DNA from: Pterois miles
Taxonomy: Eukaryota; Chordata; Actinopteri; Perciformes; Scorpaenidae
Direction: 5' to 3'
Assembly: GCA_947000775.1 (NCBI GenBank)
Contig: CAMQGK010000052.1
Span: 25,364,501 to 25,428,500 of the forward strand
DNA length: 64,000 nt
The notes beneath the pieces were generated by a model. That model searched no databases. It was not told the DNA's origin and saw nothing but the letters and a program-made list of their open reading frames with translations. Numbering within the stretch: position 1 is the first letter of the stretch; each line of letters starts with the position of its first letter. A program made the position numbers and the translations under genes. Below, piece by piece: positions 28,926 to 39,999 of the stretch.

Positions 28926-31900
28926 TCCTGTACATATCACCGTTTTACTTGTTGGATTTTCCACTTTGAAATATTACAGAATGGCTGACATTTTCGTCGC
29001 TATGACTACCTTTAACATTATACTCTCCTCTAGGATCATACTGTTGTTGTTTGTCACATGACAAACTACCTGCAATCTGTTCTTCTTCGCTGCTCTAAAA
29101 CAGTAGTGGTCAGTGGCAGCCATGATACAGAGGGTGACAAAACAGTTAAGGACTACTGATTTTTGAGTGGAATTGATTTCAGGTTAAACAAGTTGATTTT
29201 TTTTCTGGATTAATAGATTATGGTATGGGATCGGTTCATAGGCCATACCAGATACTGAATTTTAGGCAGTATCAGACGCATTTCCGATACTGGTGTCAGT
29301 ATCAGAAAACGAAAAAAATGAGGTAAGATTGAACTGCAGTCTGACTATTGAGGGGGCTAAAAACCTCAGTGCAGCTGATATGTTGACCTGTGATCCTTAA
29401 AGTGGCTCACAGAGCATAATATGGGACTATTTAACTCACACAGCCAACAAAGGCAGACTTTCAAACTGACCGCTGTATCTCTTTGCAAAATTACAAAGTG
29501 CACCCTGCTTGGTGTCTTTTCTAGCTTGCAGAGGTATCGTGGCAGTTCACATTTTTACTACATTACATCTTGGCAGCAAAGACCAAATTGCAGTATAAAA
29601 CTAGTCGGGAGTAAGAGAGCATTCATCTATGTTTCTAAAGAATAGGAGACACTTGCCAACTCTCTCCACACTGTGAAGCCTCAAAGTGATGCACTGAGAT
29701 AAGCAACAAAAAGTTGATGCTAAACAGGTATTTTTCTTCTGATGTTAATCAGAAAACAGGACCCATGCACCCAGGCATCGATAAAATACATAATCATGCT
29801 TGCACACGTGTGCAGAGTGATACATCCATGTTGCATAATACGCTGCATATGTGCACATACGCTAACCTAGGCTGTGAACATGCTCGGACAATCCCTGCCC
29901 GTCAGACTCCGGGAGATCTGACTCGCTCCGTTAGCAAAGAAAACTATTTCAGATTCAAACTTGAAACATATCATTGCTGTTGCTCCGTGCATTTCAATTA
30001 ACACAGAATAGTACACCCTCACTCAGACTATACTTATGATGTTAGATTAACATAAACCTGTTACAGATAATTAGATATTTAAGATCTTTGGCTTCGCTGC
30101 TGATGGAAAATTGAATTTTTGATTAACTATGTGATAAGAGAGCAGATGTCCTGAATGTTGGTCTCTGCTTACTATCAGTATGATTCACTCTAAACACAGT
30201 CCACTCTGTTTAAACAGAGTCAAACTAAGGGCACAAAAATTTGCTTTGACTTTCACTTCCACTAAACATCACGAGGGGTGAACAACAAACTTCATTTCTA
30301 CTTCTGCAGCAATTTGGCAACTTCACACAGCCAACCAATAAACAGAAAGACTACTTACAGTGGCATTTCAGTTCATCCCTGCTGACACAACAGAAGTGAG
30401 CATTTCCAACATATTTTAGCTAGTCTATATTTTGCTAGTCTAGTGAACTAGACATCTAGTTTTGTTCTGGACAAAGCGTCAAATGAATGTTATGTACAAG
30501 CAGAGAGGACAGGAAATCTCTGAATATAGCAAAGCGTTCATAGTGCAAGTCCAAGATTTCTGCAGACCATATGTGGTTGACATTCAGGCAAATTAGTTAC
30601 ATATGCAATGAGAGCTAAAACATCTGCAGCCATATCACAACTAAAAATAGGTTAGATGTATTCTAGAGTTAGATTGTCGTGTTACAAACATGTTCATCTC
30701 AAGCTCTTTCATACCACAGGGTCACTGTTTACATAGCATAACTCATTTTAAGCCATGTATTAACACAAAGAGACAGACAGGCTTGAAGTCGCATCCATTA
30801 GTTTACATAAAGCAACACATTCTTTGGGTGCAAGAGTACAAACACATCATTCACTTGCAAAAGCTTTTTCTGGTATGTAAACACTGAAGGCTTATATAAA
30901 TAATGTTTAATAAAAAAGACAGTAATATTGTATTAAATATAAATCACCATGGCATTTAGATAAGCATTGCTTCAATATTATGACAAAAAGACAGAACCAG
31001 GCTTGGCTGCAACTAACTCAAGGAAAAGAAAACAGACATATAGAGAGGGGGAAATCGTCAGACATAACATAATAAAACAGTTCTCTTGTTTCCGCCGCAT
31101 CTAGCGAGACATCATCCTCTGGGGAGTGCATGTCACCTGCTTTCCAAACCAATTACTGCTGACAGATTTATGGCATCTCTCCATTTGCCACATCCAATTA
31201 TTGCCATTGTACTACTAAAATCGCTGCAGGGCATCATTCATACACCTAGTGTGCATACATCCCTTTATTCTGGGACTGTGTCTACAGTGATATTTTGTGG
31301 TATTTGCCAAGGGTGGACAAAGCCAATGTATTTTTTTTTTTTTTAAATCTACACTAACCTTAGTATAGCCAATATAAAGTCATAAGCATCATCTGTTTAT
31401 TAAGACAGTGTCTTCATTAGTGCTGCAACTGGTGATTATTTTTGATAATTGATGAATCTGCCAATCCTTTTCTAGATTAACCCATTAATTATAAATGCCT
31501 ATAAATGTCAGAAAATAGTGAAAGATGTCCATCTTTGCTCCTTAAGTCCAAGGTGATGTCTTATTTTGTCAGTCCAAAGATATTCATTTTTGATACAGGA
31601 GGTAGCGCTTCAAGAATGGGATTCTCGGTGTAGCGCTAGCTCTAGTTCTCATTACTCTGGATGACCCACCAGACCTCACTGTTGTTGACACACTTTTTAT
31701 TTAGTACTATTTCTTTGGTAGAAAGTACTTCCAATAACAACAGGCTTTTCTTTTTGATATTATGAGCATACTTGCCAACCCTCCCGATTTTCCCAGGAGA
31801 CTCCCGTCACACATTTCCCATTTCTCACACTTTTTCGTGATCTCAACCTCTTTCTGGCACTGTACAGCGTGTATAAGCTCTATGATTTCCACTCAGATGA

Positions 31901-32721
31901 CCATAAAGCTACACCGGCAACCATAGATATATACACTCTCGACCGACACAACACGATTCGAGTGGCGGTTTGCTCAACGCGGCGAAAAACTTGCATGGTG
32001 TGGTGCTGGCCATTGGAAATAATGCGTCTCAGAGCAGAGTGTTGCCGTTGCCCCATTGTGTCTGAAAGGGCCTGAGATGGCGAGGGAAATGGAGAGTACT
32101 GAGAGAAAGAAATAACTTAAGCAGAGGGAAAAATTAGTGAATATAAACTAATGAATATTATGGTGCCTTTAAAGGGGGTTGCGTTTACCATGTTTACGAG
32201 TTGGGCCCATATAAACGCCCCCCTGACGTTGTATTCACAACCTCGTAAGTGGAAAGTTTCTGAAAGCTCCAAGGTCACGACTTGTGACGTGTTTGTTGAC
32301 GTTGTGAGAAATGCTGGCACCCATAGAAGTTCAATTATGGGTACATAATAAGTTAATATTGTCCAGTATATTGTAATTTTAGTCATACAGTGTTTTTCTT
32401 GACAATTTTAGAATATGTTGGAGGAAAATGTTGATATTTTCAGTGCCCTCATTATGACTTTGCATTTCCTGCATTATGTTACCACTAGCTAGCTTGCTAA
32501 ACTGTTAGCCTCTGTGGCTTCTGGACTGACAGTAACGTTAATATTGCCGTTGTTCTTCACAACTTTGTTGCGTTGTTGCATGTTGCGTTCACGACTTCAC
32601 ACCAGTTCCATTTGAAGGCACCAGTAGTTTACCGCAGAGATTCACACAAATTTATGCAAGAGGGGCGAATTTAACATAAAAATACTATTTGCAGTGATAC
32701 TTTCAGTCTTGAGAAGTCACA
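28926..32721. other. no gene seen
   Basis: Noncoding. A MITE-like fragment (TTCCGATACTGGTGTCAGTA) lies at 29280-29300, and a CTTGCCAACCCTCCCGATTT repeat-like fragment at about 31770-31800. No exon supported. Confidence 0.45.
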
Positions 32722-33119
32722 ATGCAGGACCCAAAGTCTGAAACTCATATCTTTCTGGTGGTCTTTGGTTCTGTAACTCTTATTTTTGGGGTCTCAGTGT
32801 TGGTAAGTATTGATCATGAGTGAACCAGCTCTTCATGACCAATGTACAGACTTCACCTGACTTCTTGCTAACTGTAACGCTAGCTGGGTTACTTCTATGG
32901 AGAGGGTCTCGCATGGCGTCTTGCCTGCAGACCCGGAGCCTGCTGCCCATCATCCGCAGCTGGACTCAAGCAGTCCCGCTGACGTCAGACAGTTGTTTCT
33001 AGAAATCCCCTCCACTTTCAGCTCCGTGTCGGTTCCCGTCTGTGAATCTCCCCTCAGCCTGTGTGCTGTGGGCTACATGTGCACACATTACTGCGCTAAC
33101 ACTTAAATAAACACGTCAC

Positions 33120-33700
33120 CGTCCTCACTGAAGATGTGCGTGATGAACAACGACACCGCGTTGACCTGCTCTGCTACAAAGTTAGCACAAAGTTTCAAAA
33201 CTCTCCCGTTTCGTCGCGAAACATCGTAACCCGCCAGTGTTACAAACATGGACATAAACACGCACAACTGGCCGACATAACGAGCCGTTGCTACTTTACG
33301 GTCCTCTAGGAGTCTGGTATCACGCTTCCCCTCCAAACAAAAAACCTGTTGGACCCAGTTATTGACAACCATCCCAGCATGTTCGGTAAGCACGCCAGCT
33401 CTACGACACAGCCCACATCCAGTGATGTAACTACGGAGTTATACCCGATATTTAACGTTATCTTACCTTTATTCTCTTGGGTCTTAAAGAGTAACGTCAC
33501 ACGTTGGTAAGTGGACGCAGTACCGCTTGGCACCCCGGGGTTATGAACAGGACAGAGAGGGGCTTCAGGTTTAGACGCTGCCACGTACAGAACCTCCCGG
33601 AGCGCTGACCGTAATACCCACAGTAGACGCGCACGGACATTCTTCACTGTGTTGCCCTCAAGTGCGCCTCGTAAACTCCAGTTTCTACGCTTTAAGTCGG
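33120..33700. promoter_or_regulatory. CpG-dense candidate promoter with minus-strand splice donor
   Basis: About 40 CG dinucleotides lie in roughly 580 bases, far above the surrounding sequence. On the minus strand an exon-like stretch ends AATAAAG at 33467 and is followed by GTAAGAT, a good donor. It may be the first, untranslated exon of p4ha2, which would give an 11.1-kb first intron to the acceptor at 22333. A minus-strand open frame of about 180 codons crosses the donor but matches no family I know and probably reflects base composition. Confidence 0.4.
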
Positions 33701-34097
33701 AAAAACTGACAGTGCAGTAACAATTTGCATCATATCCCCAATTTCCCTTTCCCTCTATTATCAATTTATTCTTTGATTTTATCTTACTCCTCTGTTTGAA
33801 TGTAGAGAACGTTTTTTGCAAATACGCTATTGTATATATTGTAGATGAATAATTCACAAGTAATTTGCAATAAAAGTATTAAGACAATACAAAATACCAG
33901 CCCCATTACTAGTAAAAGCCCTGCAGTCAAAGTAAATGTACTGTAAGTAGAAGTAACAGCACTCATTACACAGATTTGTCCCATTCACAGTGTTAGACTG
34001 AATTGCATATAATCATATTGGATTATTTTAATGTTTTACCTGGTTGAGGTGGAGCTAATTTTAACTGTTTTATAGGCTACTGTTGGCAACAAAAGTA

Positions 34098-34586
34098 GGG
34101 CTCTCAAAGTTAATGTGACAATAACATGTTAACGCAAATTAATTTTAACGCCACTAATTTCTTTAACGCATTAATGCAACACTTGTACCAACCATGTCAT
34201 ACTAGCTGGTCACAAAGGAGGATAAATAACACTCCAAACTTTTACACTTTGGCAAAGAAAAACTGGCATGGTCATTTTCAAAACGGGTCCCTTGACCTCT
34301 GACCACAAGATGTGGAAATAAAAATGGGTTATATGGGTTATACCCACCAGTCTCCCCTTTACAGACATGCCCACTTCATGATAATCACATACAGTTTGGA
34401 TCAAGTCATAATCAAGTCAGCACACTGACACACTGACAGCTGTTGTTGCCTGTCAGGCTTCAGTTTGCCATGTTATGATTTGAGCATATTTCTTAAGATA
34501 AATGCAGTAATTCATAATTTATCGCAATTACCTAGGAATAATCACTTGAATTGCTATTAATATTTTAATTGTGTGAAAGCTCTCAT
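34098..34586 (-). repeat. dispersed TTAATCGC-type repeat, near full length
   Basis: Ends GGGCTCTCAAAGTTAATG (left) and GTGTGAAAGCTCTCA (right) are imperfect inverted repeats. The interior (GGTCCCTTGACCTCTGACC, ACAGACATGCCCACTTCATG, GACACACTGACAGCTGTTG) is the reverse complement of the copy at 53423-53978. Looks like a non-autonomous DNA transposon. Confidence 0.75.
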
Positions 34587-34879
34587 AGAAATGAGTAATA
34601 TTTTATTTAATTTGTTGTATGTAAATCTGTAATCTGCCACACATCTGGGAACTAAAGCTGATAGTGGAGTAAAAGGTAAATTATTTCTCTCTGAAATATA
34701 GATAATTATTTAAAATAAGGTAAGGTGGCACATATTTTTACAGATTTCTTATATTTCTCATTTTTTATTATTTCTTTGTTACTCTACATATATTGTGTTG
34801 TATGTAACATTATATACAGAATTTACATTTTACATGCTCTTTATTTATTGTATTTCTTAATGCTTATATTTAAGAGCAA

Positions 34880-34935
34880 CTGTAAAGTTGCAGTTTCCCC
34901 CCTGGGGATCAATACAGTATTTCTTCATTCTTATA
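34880..34935 (+). repeat. retroelement 3' tail fragment
   Basis: GCAGTTTCCCCCCTGGGGAT and CAATACAGTA followed by TTCTTCATTC. Diverged copy of the tail seen at 2531, 7418, 17621 and 41175. Confidence 0.5.
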
Positions 34936-36600
34936 AGACCTACTTAGTCATACAGGCTCCTATTAATATACACAGTATGTGTAGGCTAAGTGATGGATTG
35001 ACAGAAACCATAACAGCAAAAGACTTTGCAGTCGATCTGAATTTATTCCCAGTCTCTAAATGTCACCTGCTATTATCAATAATATCTTCTAGCAGAAAAC
35101 AATGATTGGTGATAGATGGACGACATTCAAACGTCTCTGTCTCTCTACAGGTCAATCTTTTAGGATGTTTACGGTAATGTAATCCGTGCACTCAGTCACG
35201 TTTACAGTTTAGATGCGAGTTTGCTTGTTCTCTGGATTTACTGAACACCATCTGGGGGAAAAAAGCATTTTTGAGGATGCTTTTCAATGATCTCCTGTTC
35301 TGGAAGTTTCTGTGCTGTGTTTCTGTGCTGTCCCTGTCTCAGATGCTTCTGTATCATGTGCAGGAGGAACCACTGGACTTTATCAACACCAAATGAGACT
35401 GCAGACACCTTAACTAAAGCTAGTGGGATTGTAAGGAGACTAAATGGTTTTGCTTTAGTATGGCAGCGAAGCCTAATGTTATCTATGTGGCAGGCTGAGG
35501 ACCATCTCATGAAAGCTCATGTGCAGCACACACTTGCATCATTTCTACAATGATCAACATAGTGGCCTATATTTGATCTGATATATTAGTATATTTAAGA
35601 TGATAATATTGGGAGAAAAACAGTTTAGTTTTTCTTAAAATAAAGGCTTTTTGGACAATGACATATTTCCATTATTAGATTATTTCACTATAATCACATT
35701 AATGCACAGTTTCATACATTATACATTGCATTTTGTCTTTTAAAAAATAAATACATATACTAGGCTATACTATTATATAATGTAGGCCAATAGGATTTAT
35801 ATAATTTCTGATTATCTATATTGTTAAAGGTCTTGAGGACCCTTGGTATTGAGTTTGACCAGCAGGTGTCACTGTGGGTCAACACAAGAATATTGATAAA
35901 TATCAATTCAAATCAGCACTTGCAGTATACAGAGACGCATTAAGTTCATCTCTCTATATTTGTGCACTTAAACTGACCATCCGATGATGTTAATCACAAT
36001 CCCTTTCTTACAATCCATGCTCCATTTCTCTGAGGGCTTTTTTCATCTCCTCCACATCATGACTCATCATGACTCATCAGGAGAGGAGGCAAATTGTGTT
36101 TGATGAGAATGACAAGGCACTGTTGTACATGTGCAAATATGTCGATGGATTTATTTAACCACACAGGGACTCTGGGCCATTTAACACTGATTGACTAAAT
36201 TTAAAACTCTACACCTTCAGTAGGCCCTAGTCCTTATTTTGAGAGAACTGACTACGACTGTGATTTTAAACTGAAGTTTCATAAGTCTGCTGTAGAAAAT
36301 GAAGCATTGCTTCTGTCTGGGACCCCAGCTGTAAAACATGGTTAAACATAATGGATGGTCATATGCTCTACATATGTGATTTGTACTGACAGTGCTTTTT
36401 ATGACAACTCATCCCAATTAAGTCTATATGGATTTCTGGATATTTCATATACGATAGGACTGTACCAAATAGTTCAAAGCATCATTCATAACACTAACAT
36501 TTGGGCACCTTCCACCTTCTCTTCCCCTCTCTGTCATGTTCTCAAATGAACAGTTTGCACTGTGGTACTCGATGTAGTCTTTTCTAACATGTTTTTATTA

Positions 36601-36900
36601 GGGCGGTCAATCAATTAAAATATTTGATCATGATTAATCGCATCATTGTCCATAGTTAATCAGGATTAATTATTTTTTTTACCTATCAAAATGTGCCTTA
36701 AAGGGAGATTTGTCAAGTATTTAATCCTCTTATCAATAGGGAGTGGACAAATATGCTGCTTTATGCAAATGTATGTAAATGTGTATTACTGGAAATCAAT
36801 TTACAACACAAATCAATGACAGATATTGTCCAGAAACCCTTGCAGGTACTGCATTTAACATAAAAATATGCTCAAATCATAACATGGCAAACTGCAGCCA
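36601..36900 (+). repeat. dispersed TTAATCGC-type repeat, 3' truncated
   Basis: Begins GGGCGGTCAATCAATTAAAA and continues ATGATTAATCGCATCATTGT to CATAACATGGCAAACTGCAG, matching the first 280 bases of the copy at 53423-53978. Confidence 0.7.
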
Positions 36901-37043
36901 TTTCCTCCTAATTCTTGCTGTTAACGCCTGGTACCATGTTGTTACTGCATCTGACTGACTGTACCAAATTAAATCAAAAGATCTGCAAATGTAATGTCAA
37001 CATGTCATAAACACATTTTTGCGTTTAGCTGAAAATGGTGCAG

Positions 37044-37282
37044 TTTTTATGAAGACATAAAACGTGTGAATGTTGAATGCAAACTAACTGGAAACAAGCA
37101 GTTATGTAAAACAAAAAGAGTTTGTCCATCTGGGTTTAGAGCAGAGACGGTCTGTGAGGGTTTCGTGAGCTACTGCGGCACAGACAGAAAAAAAGCTGTG
37201 GTTTTTAACTGTAAGTCTCACACATTGTTTAATTTCACAAGACCCGAGTTGCATGTGAGAAAATTTAGTGATGCAGACGCTG
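37044..37282 (+). other. possible cysteine-rich exon, unassigned
   Basis: An open stretch of 79 codons lies between an acceptor-like gtgcag (37041-37043) and a good donor GTAAGT after 37282. The translation has six cysteines (for example VECKLTGNKQLCKTKRVC and SYCG) and ends VRKFSDADAG, which recalls the DxAGxYxC turn of an immunoglobulin V domain. No second exon was found that would complete such a domain. Could be a relic of an immune-type gene or chance. Confidence 0.2.
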
Positions 37283-38299
37283 GTAAGTAATGTGCTGGTA
37301 AAGGGTTTGGCTATATACTGTAGTACACTGAGAGGCAGGAAGTGTTTTTTTTATTGAACATTTATTTCTTCTTGTGTCCTTTGCATAAATATAGCACCTC
37401 ATCTGCAGCTTTGCATTGTACTTACAGCTTAGCTAAGTAAATAATTAAACAACAGAGGGTGTCCATGCATGGGTGTTGGAACTATTTGATTTTTTTAAAG
37501 TGTGGAGGACAACCTGTATTCATAAAATATTAAAATAAATATTCTTTAAATACTTATGAAAGGTGTCATAAGGTGTGTCCTTTAATAGTACTAGAAGAAA
37601 CTAAAGCAAGGGCACAAAAAGTCACTTGCATGTATACATATAGTTAGTGGAAAATGTTTTACAGTACCCGTTTGACAGACGAAAACTATAGTACATGCTG
37701 GAGGCTTTGTAGTTGCGTCTGCGGCTGAAATGGAAACTCACACCTCACTGAGACAGAGAGGTTTTAATCCCTTTGCGTGATTCTATAAGTTTAAATCTTT
37801 TTGTTTTTGACACCATGTATTTGCTCCGTATTGCAGAATAAAAAGGTCACAAACGCTTTATTTGTCATCCTCTTGTAAAGTATAAAAAAAAGAAAGAAAA
37901 GCAGGAATTGATTTAGGGAAATGTAACCATTCACTCAATGGTTGGAGCATCTCACACAGTATATGATCATTTAGAAATGTTCAAGTAAAGACGATAGAAA
38001 ATCTGCACCTAAGACTTGCAGCACATTGGACACTGTTTCAAGCTTCAGAAACCAAGGGATGAATTCAAAACTGCCTGCTACGTACTACTGACGAACGCTG
38101 TATACACTATACTACATAGTACATACTTTATACTGTACTGTGTTCCACCGTAGTATGCAGTATACTGTTAAAATGATTTATTTAGCAGTATACTAGACCA
38201 GGCTTTAGCCTTAAAACAAGCTCTTAAAGCAATAAACAAAAAACAAACTCCTACCACTATTGGAGTATTATCAAAAAAATACAACTTACTGAGCTTTGA

Positions 38300-38575
38300 T
38301 TTTTTTTTTTGTTTATGACCAGTGTGTGTTTACTTTATAAGATGCTGCATGGTTTAGCTCCACCACCCGTAAAACAATTTTTATCAGCTCATGATGAAAC
38401 AAGACAAACAGGATCATCGACGAGGGGAGACGGTAAATATAAAACGTTGCTCGACAAAATTTACTCAAAAACTGCTTTTTCAGTGGAATTATATCCCTGC
38501 AAATATTAGAGTCGTGTTAAAAAGGGCCGTGTTGTCTCAGCAGGTATCTCTCTGCCCTCGCCACGCTCTGTGAGC
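38300..38575 (+). mobile_element. LINE reverse-transcriptase C-terminal relic
   Basis: Plus-strand frames give VCLLYKMLHGLAPPPVKQFL and, one frame over, FQWNYIPANIRVV. These match the KxLHGLAPP...WNxLPxxIR tail typical of non-LTR retrotransposon proteins in fish. It is frameshifted and not functional. Confidence 0.6.
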
Positions 38576-39719
38576 GTCACTGGCTGGCTCTTGAGCAAGC
38601 TACGACCGCAGGCGATGGTGGACTCCACAGAGGGAGATAATAACAGGTTCCTGTTATTTTATAGCAGACATTTGTGTTATGATATTTAAATAAAACATCC
38701 GTCAACAGGGAAATAACAGCCTCTTGTCTACGAGACTGGTCTCTTGAAAGAGCTCCAAGCAGGTGCCTCCAACTAGGAGGCAGCGACCTCGGCAGACGCC
38801 GGCTTGCTGTCAAGGCAGTTTTGTTGATCTGAAAACGTTGAAGCAAATGTTCGATTTTCCATTACTATTCATAAAGCTGCCAATGTCTGAAATCTACATA
38901 TCTCACTTCAATAATAAATTCTCAGAAGTGAATTTAGTGATGAAACAGCTCACGAAAAATGTACTTAGCTTGCTGCTTTTGGCTGCTGTTGTGTCGTTCC
39001 AGTGCTTTGCATTGTGGGATACAGTAGGCAAGCTAGACTGGTCCAATGCACACTGGAGATTTTTTTTTCCAGATCGGTATGACATCTGGTTGTTTTTGGC
39101 ATACTTGTACTCGCTCCTGTTTGCATACAACAGGCTATATTTTAGCCAAATCAGTACGTAATGCTAGTACTGTACGCAGTTTTGAATATAGCCATAGTTG
39201 CATAGTCAGTAGTCTTTATCTGTGTACTGCCAGTTATAAGATGTTCACTTTGCTCACTGGCATGGTGTGGGTGACACAATAACCACTTCCTTGATTCAAA
39301 TCATAAAAGACAACAAAAACACTAGAGCATAAACCAGCCGTCTGTCAGTGGAAAATTCACAGGTCAGCCTTTAACAGCCACAACGAACACGCTGCACCAT
39401 TGTGACGGCGGTGAGTCACAGTTTTAACTTGCGCAGTGATAAAAGAGAGCAGAACCTTTTATTTTATTTTAATCTAATTTATAGAGGGTATGAATTCTTA
39501 TCTATTCTTTTAAACAGTCCATATATTATATTGTTCAGACTTAATTGTTATTATAGTTGAATTTCAGGTTCAAAACTAACAACTCATTTTAAAATTTAGC
39601 AACAGTATATAAATAAAACTAAAAAATAATTAATATGTGAGATTCAAACTATATAATTCCCTACCCAAGGCTTTGAGAGACACAAACTCTGTGAACATTT
39701 TAAACTTTAAATAACTGTT

Positions 39720-39922
39720 CCTTTGTTTTATACGTTTCTTTTACAGGCTTTATTGTTCTTACGCCTTCGTTTTATTGCTTGGTTTTATTTGCATGTTTTA
39801 ATCTGTCTGTTTTTATTTATTCTCTTCTTTCTCGACTTCATTGTAAAGCACTTTGAGTGGCTCACCCTGTAGGAAAGGTGCTATATAATTAAGATTTGCA
39901 TTATAATTATTATTATTATTAA
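39720..39922 (+). mobile_element. LINE/SINE 3' end with (ATT)n tail
   Basis: TTGTAAAGCACTTTGAGTGG, then GGTGCTATATAATTAAGATT and an ATT repeat: a standard 3' terminus of a fish non-LTR element. A related end occurs at about 53225-53345 (GTGCCATATAAATAAAATGT). It stops about 10 bases before the CD2-like start codon. Confidence 0.65.
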
Positions 39923-39932
39923 CAGAAAGACA

Positions 39933-39999
39933 ATGATTTCCATTGGCATGATCTTCACCACTCTGGCGACAACTCTGACAACAGCAACCCTTGCAAAAG
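39933..39999 (+). CDS. CD2-like receptor exon 1 (signal peptide)
   Basis: ATG at 39933, donor GTATAT. Encodes MISIGMIFTTLATTLTTATL then AK, a hydrophobic signal sequence, and ends in phase 1. Retroelement tail and ATT repeats lie immediately upstream, so any further 5' exon is not visible. Confidence 0.85.

Noticed and set aside
33103..33393. 96-codon minus-strand open frame (CpG-rich)
   Set aside because: No recognised protein; the frame overlaps the one above in another register and probably reflects base composition.
33306..33857. 183-codon minus-strand open frame over the CpG-dense stretch
   Set aside because: It crosses a good splice donor, lacks a supported start and matches no family I know; it is better explained as a 5' UTR/promoter region with few stop codons.
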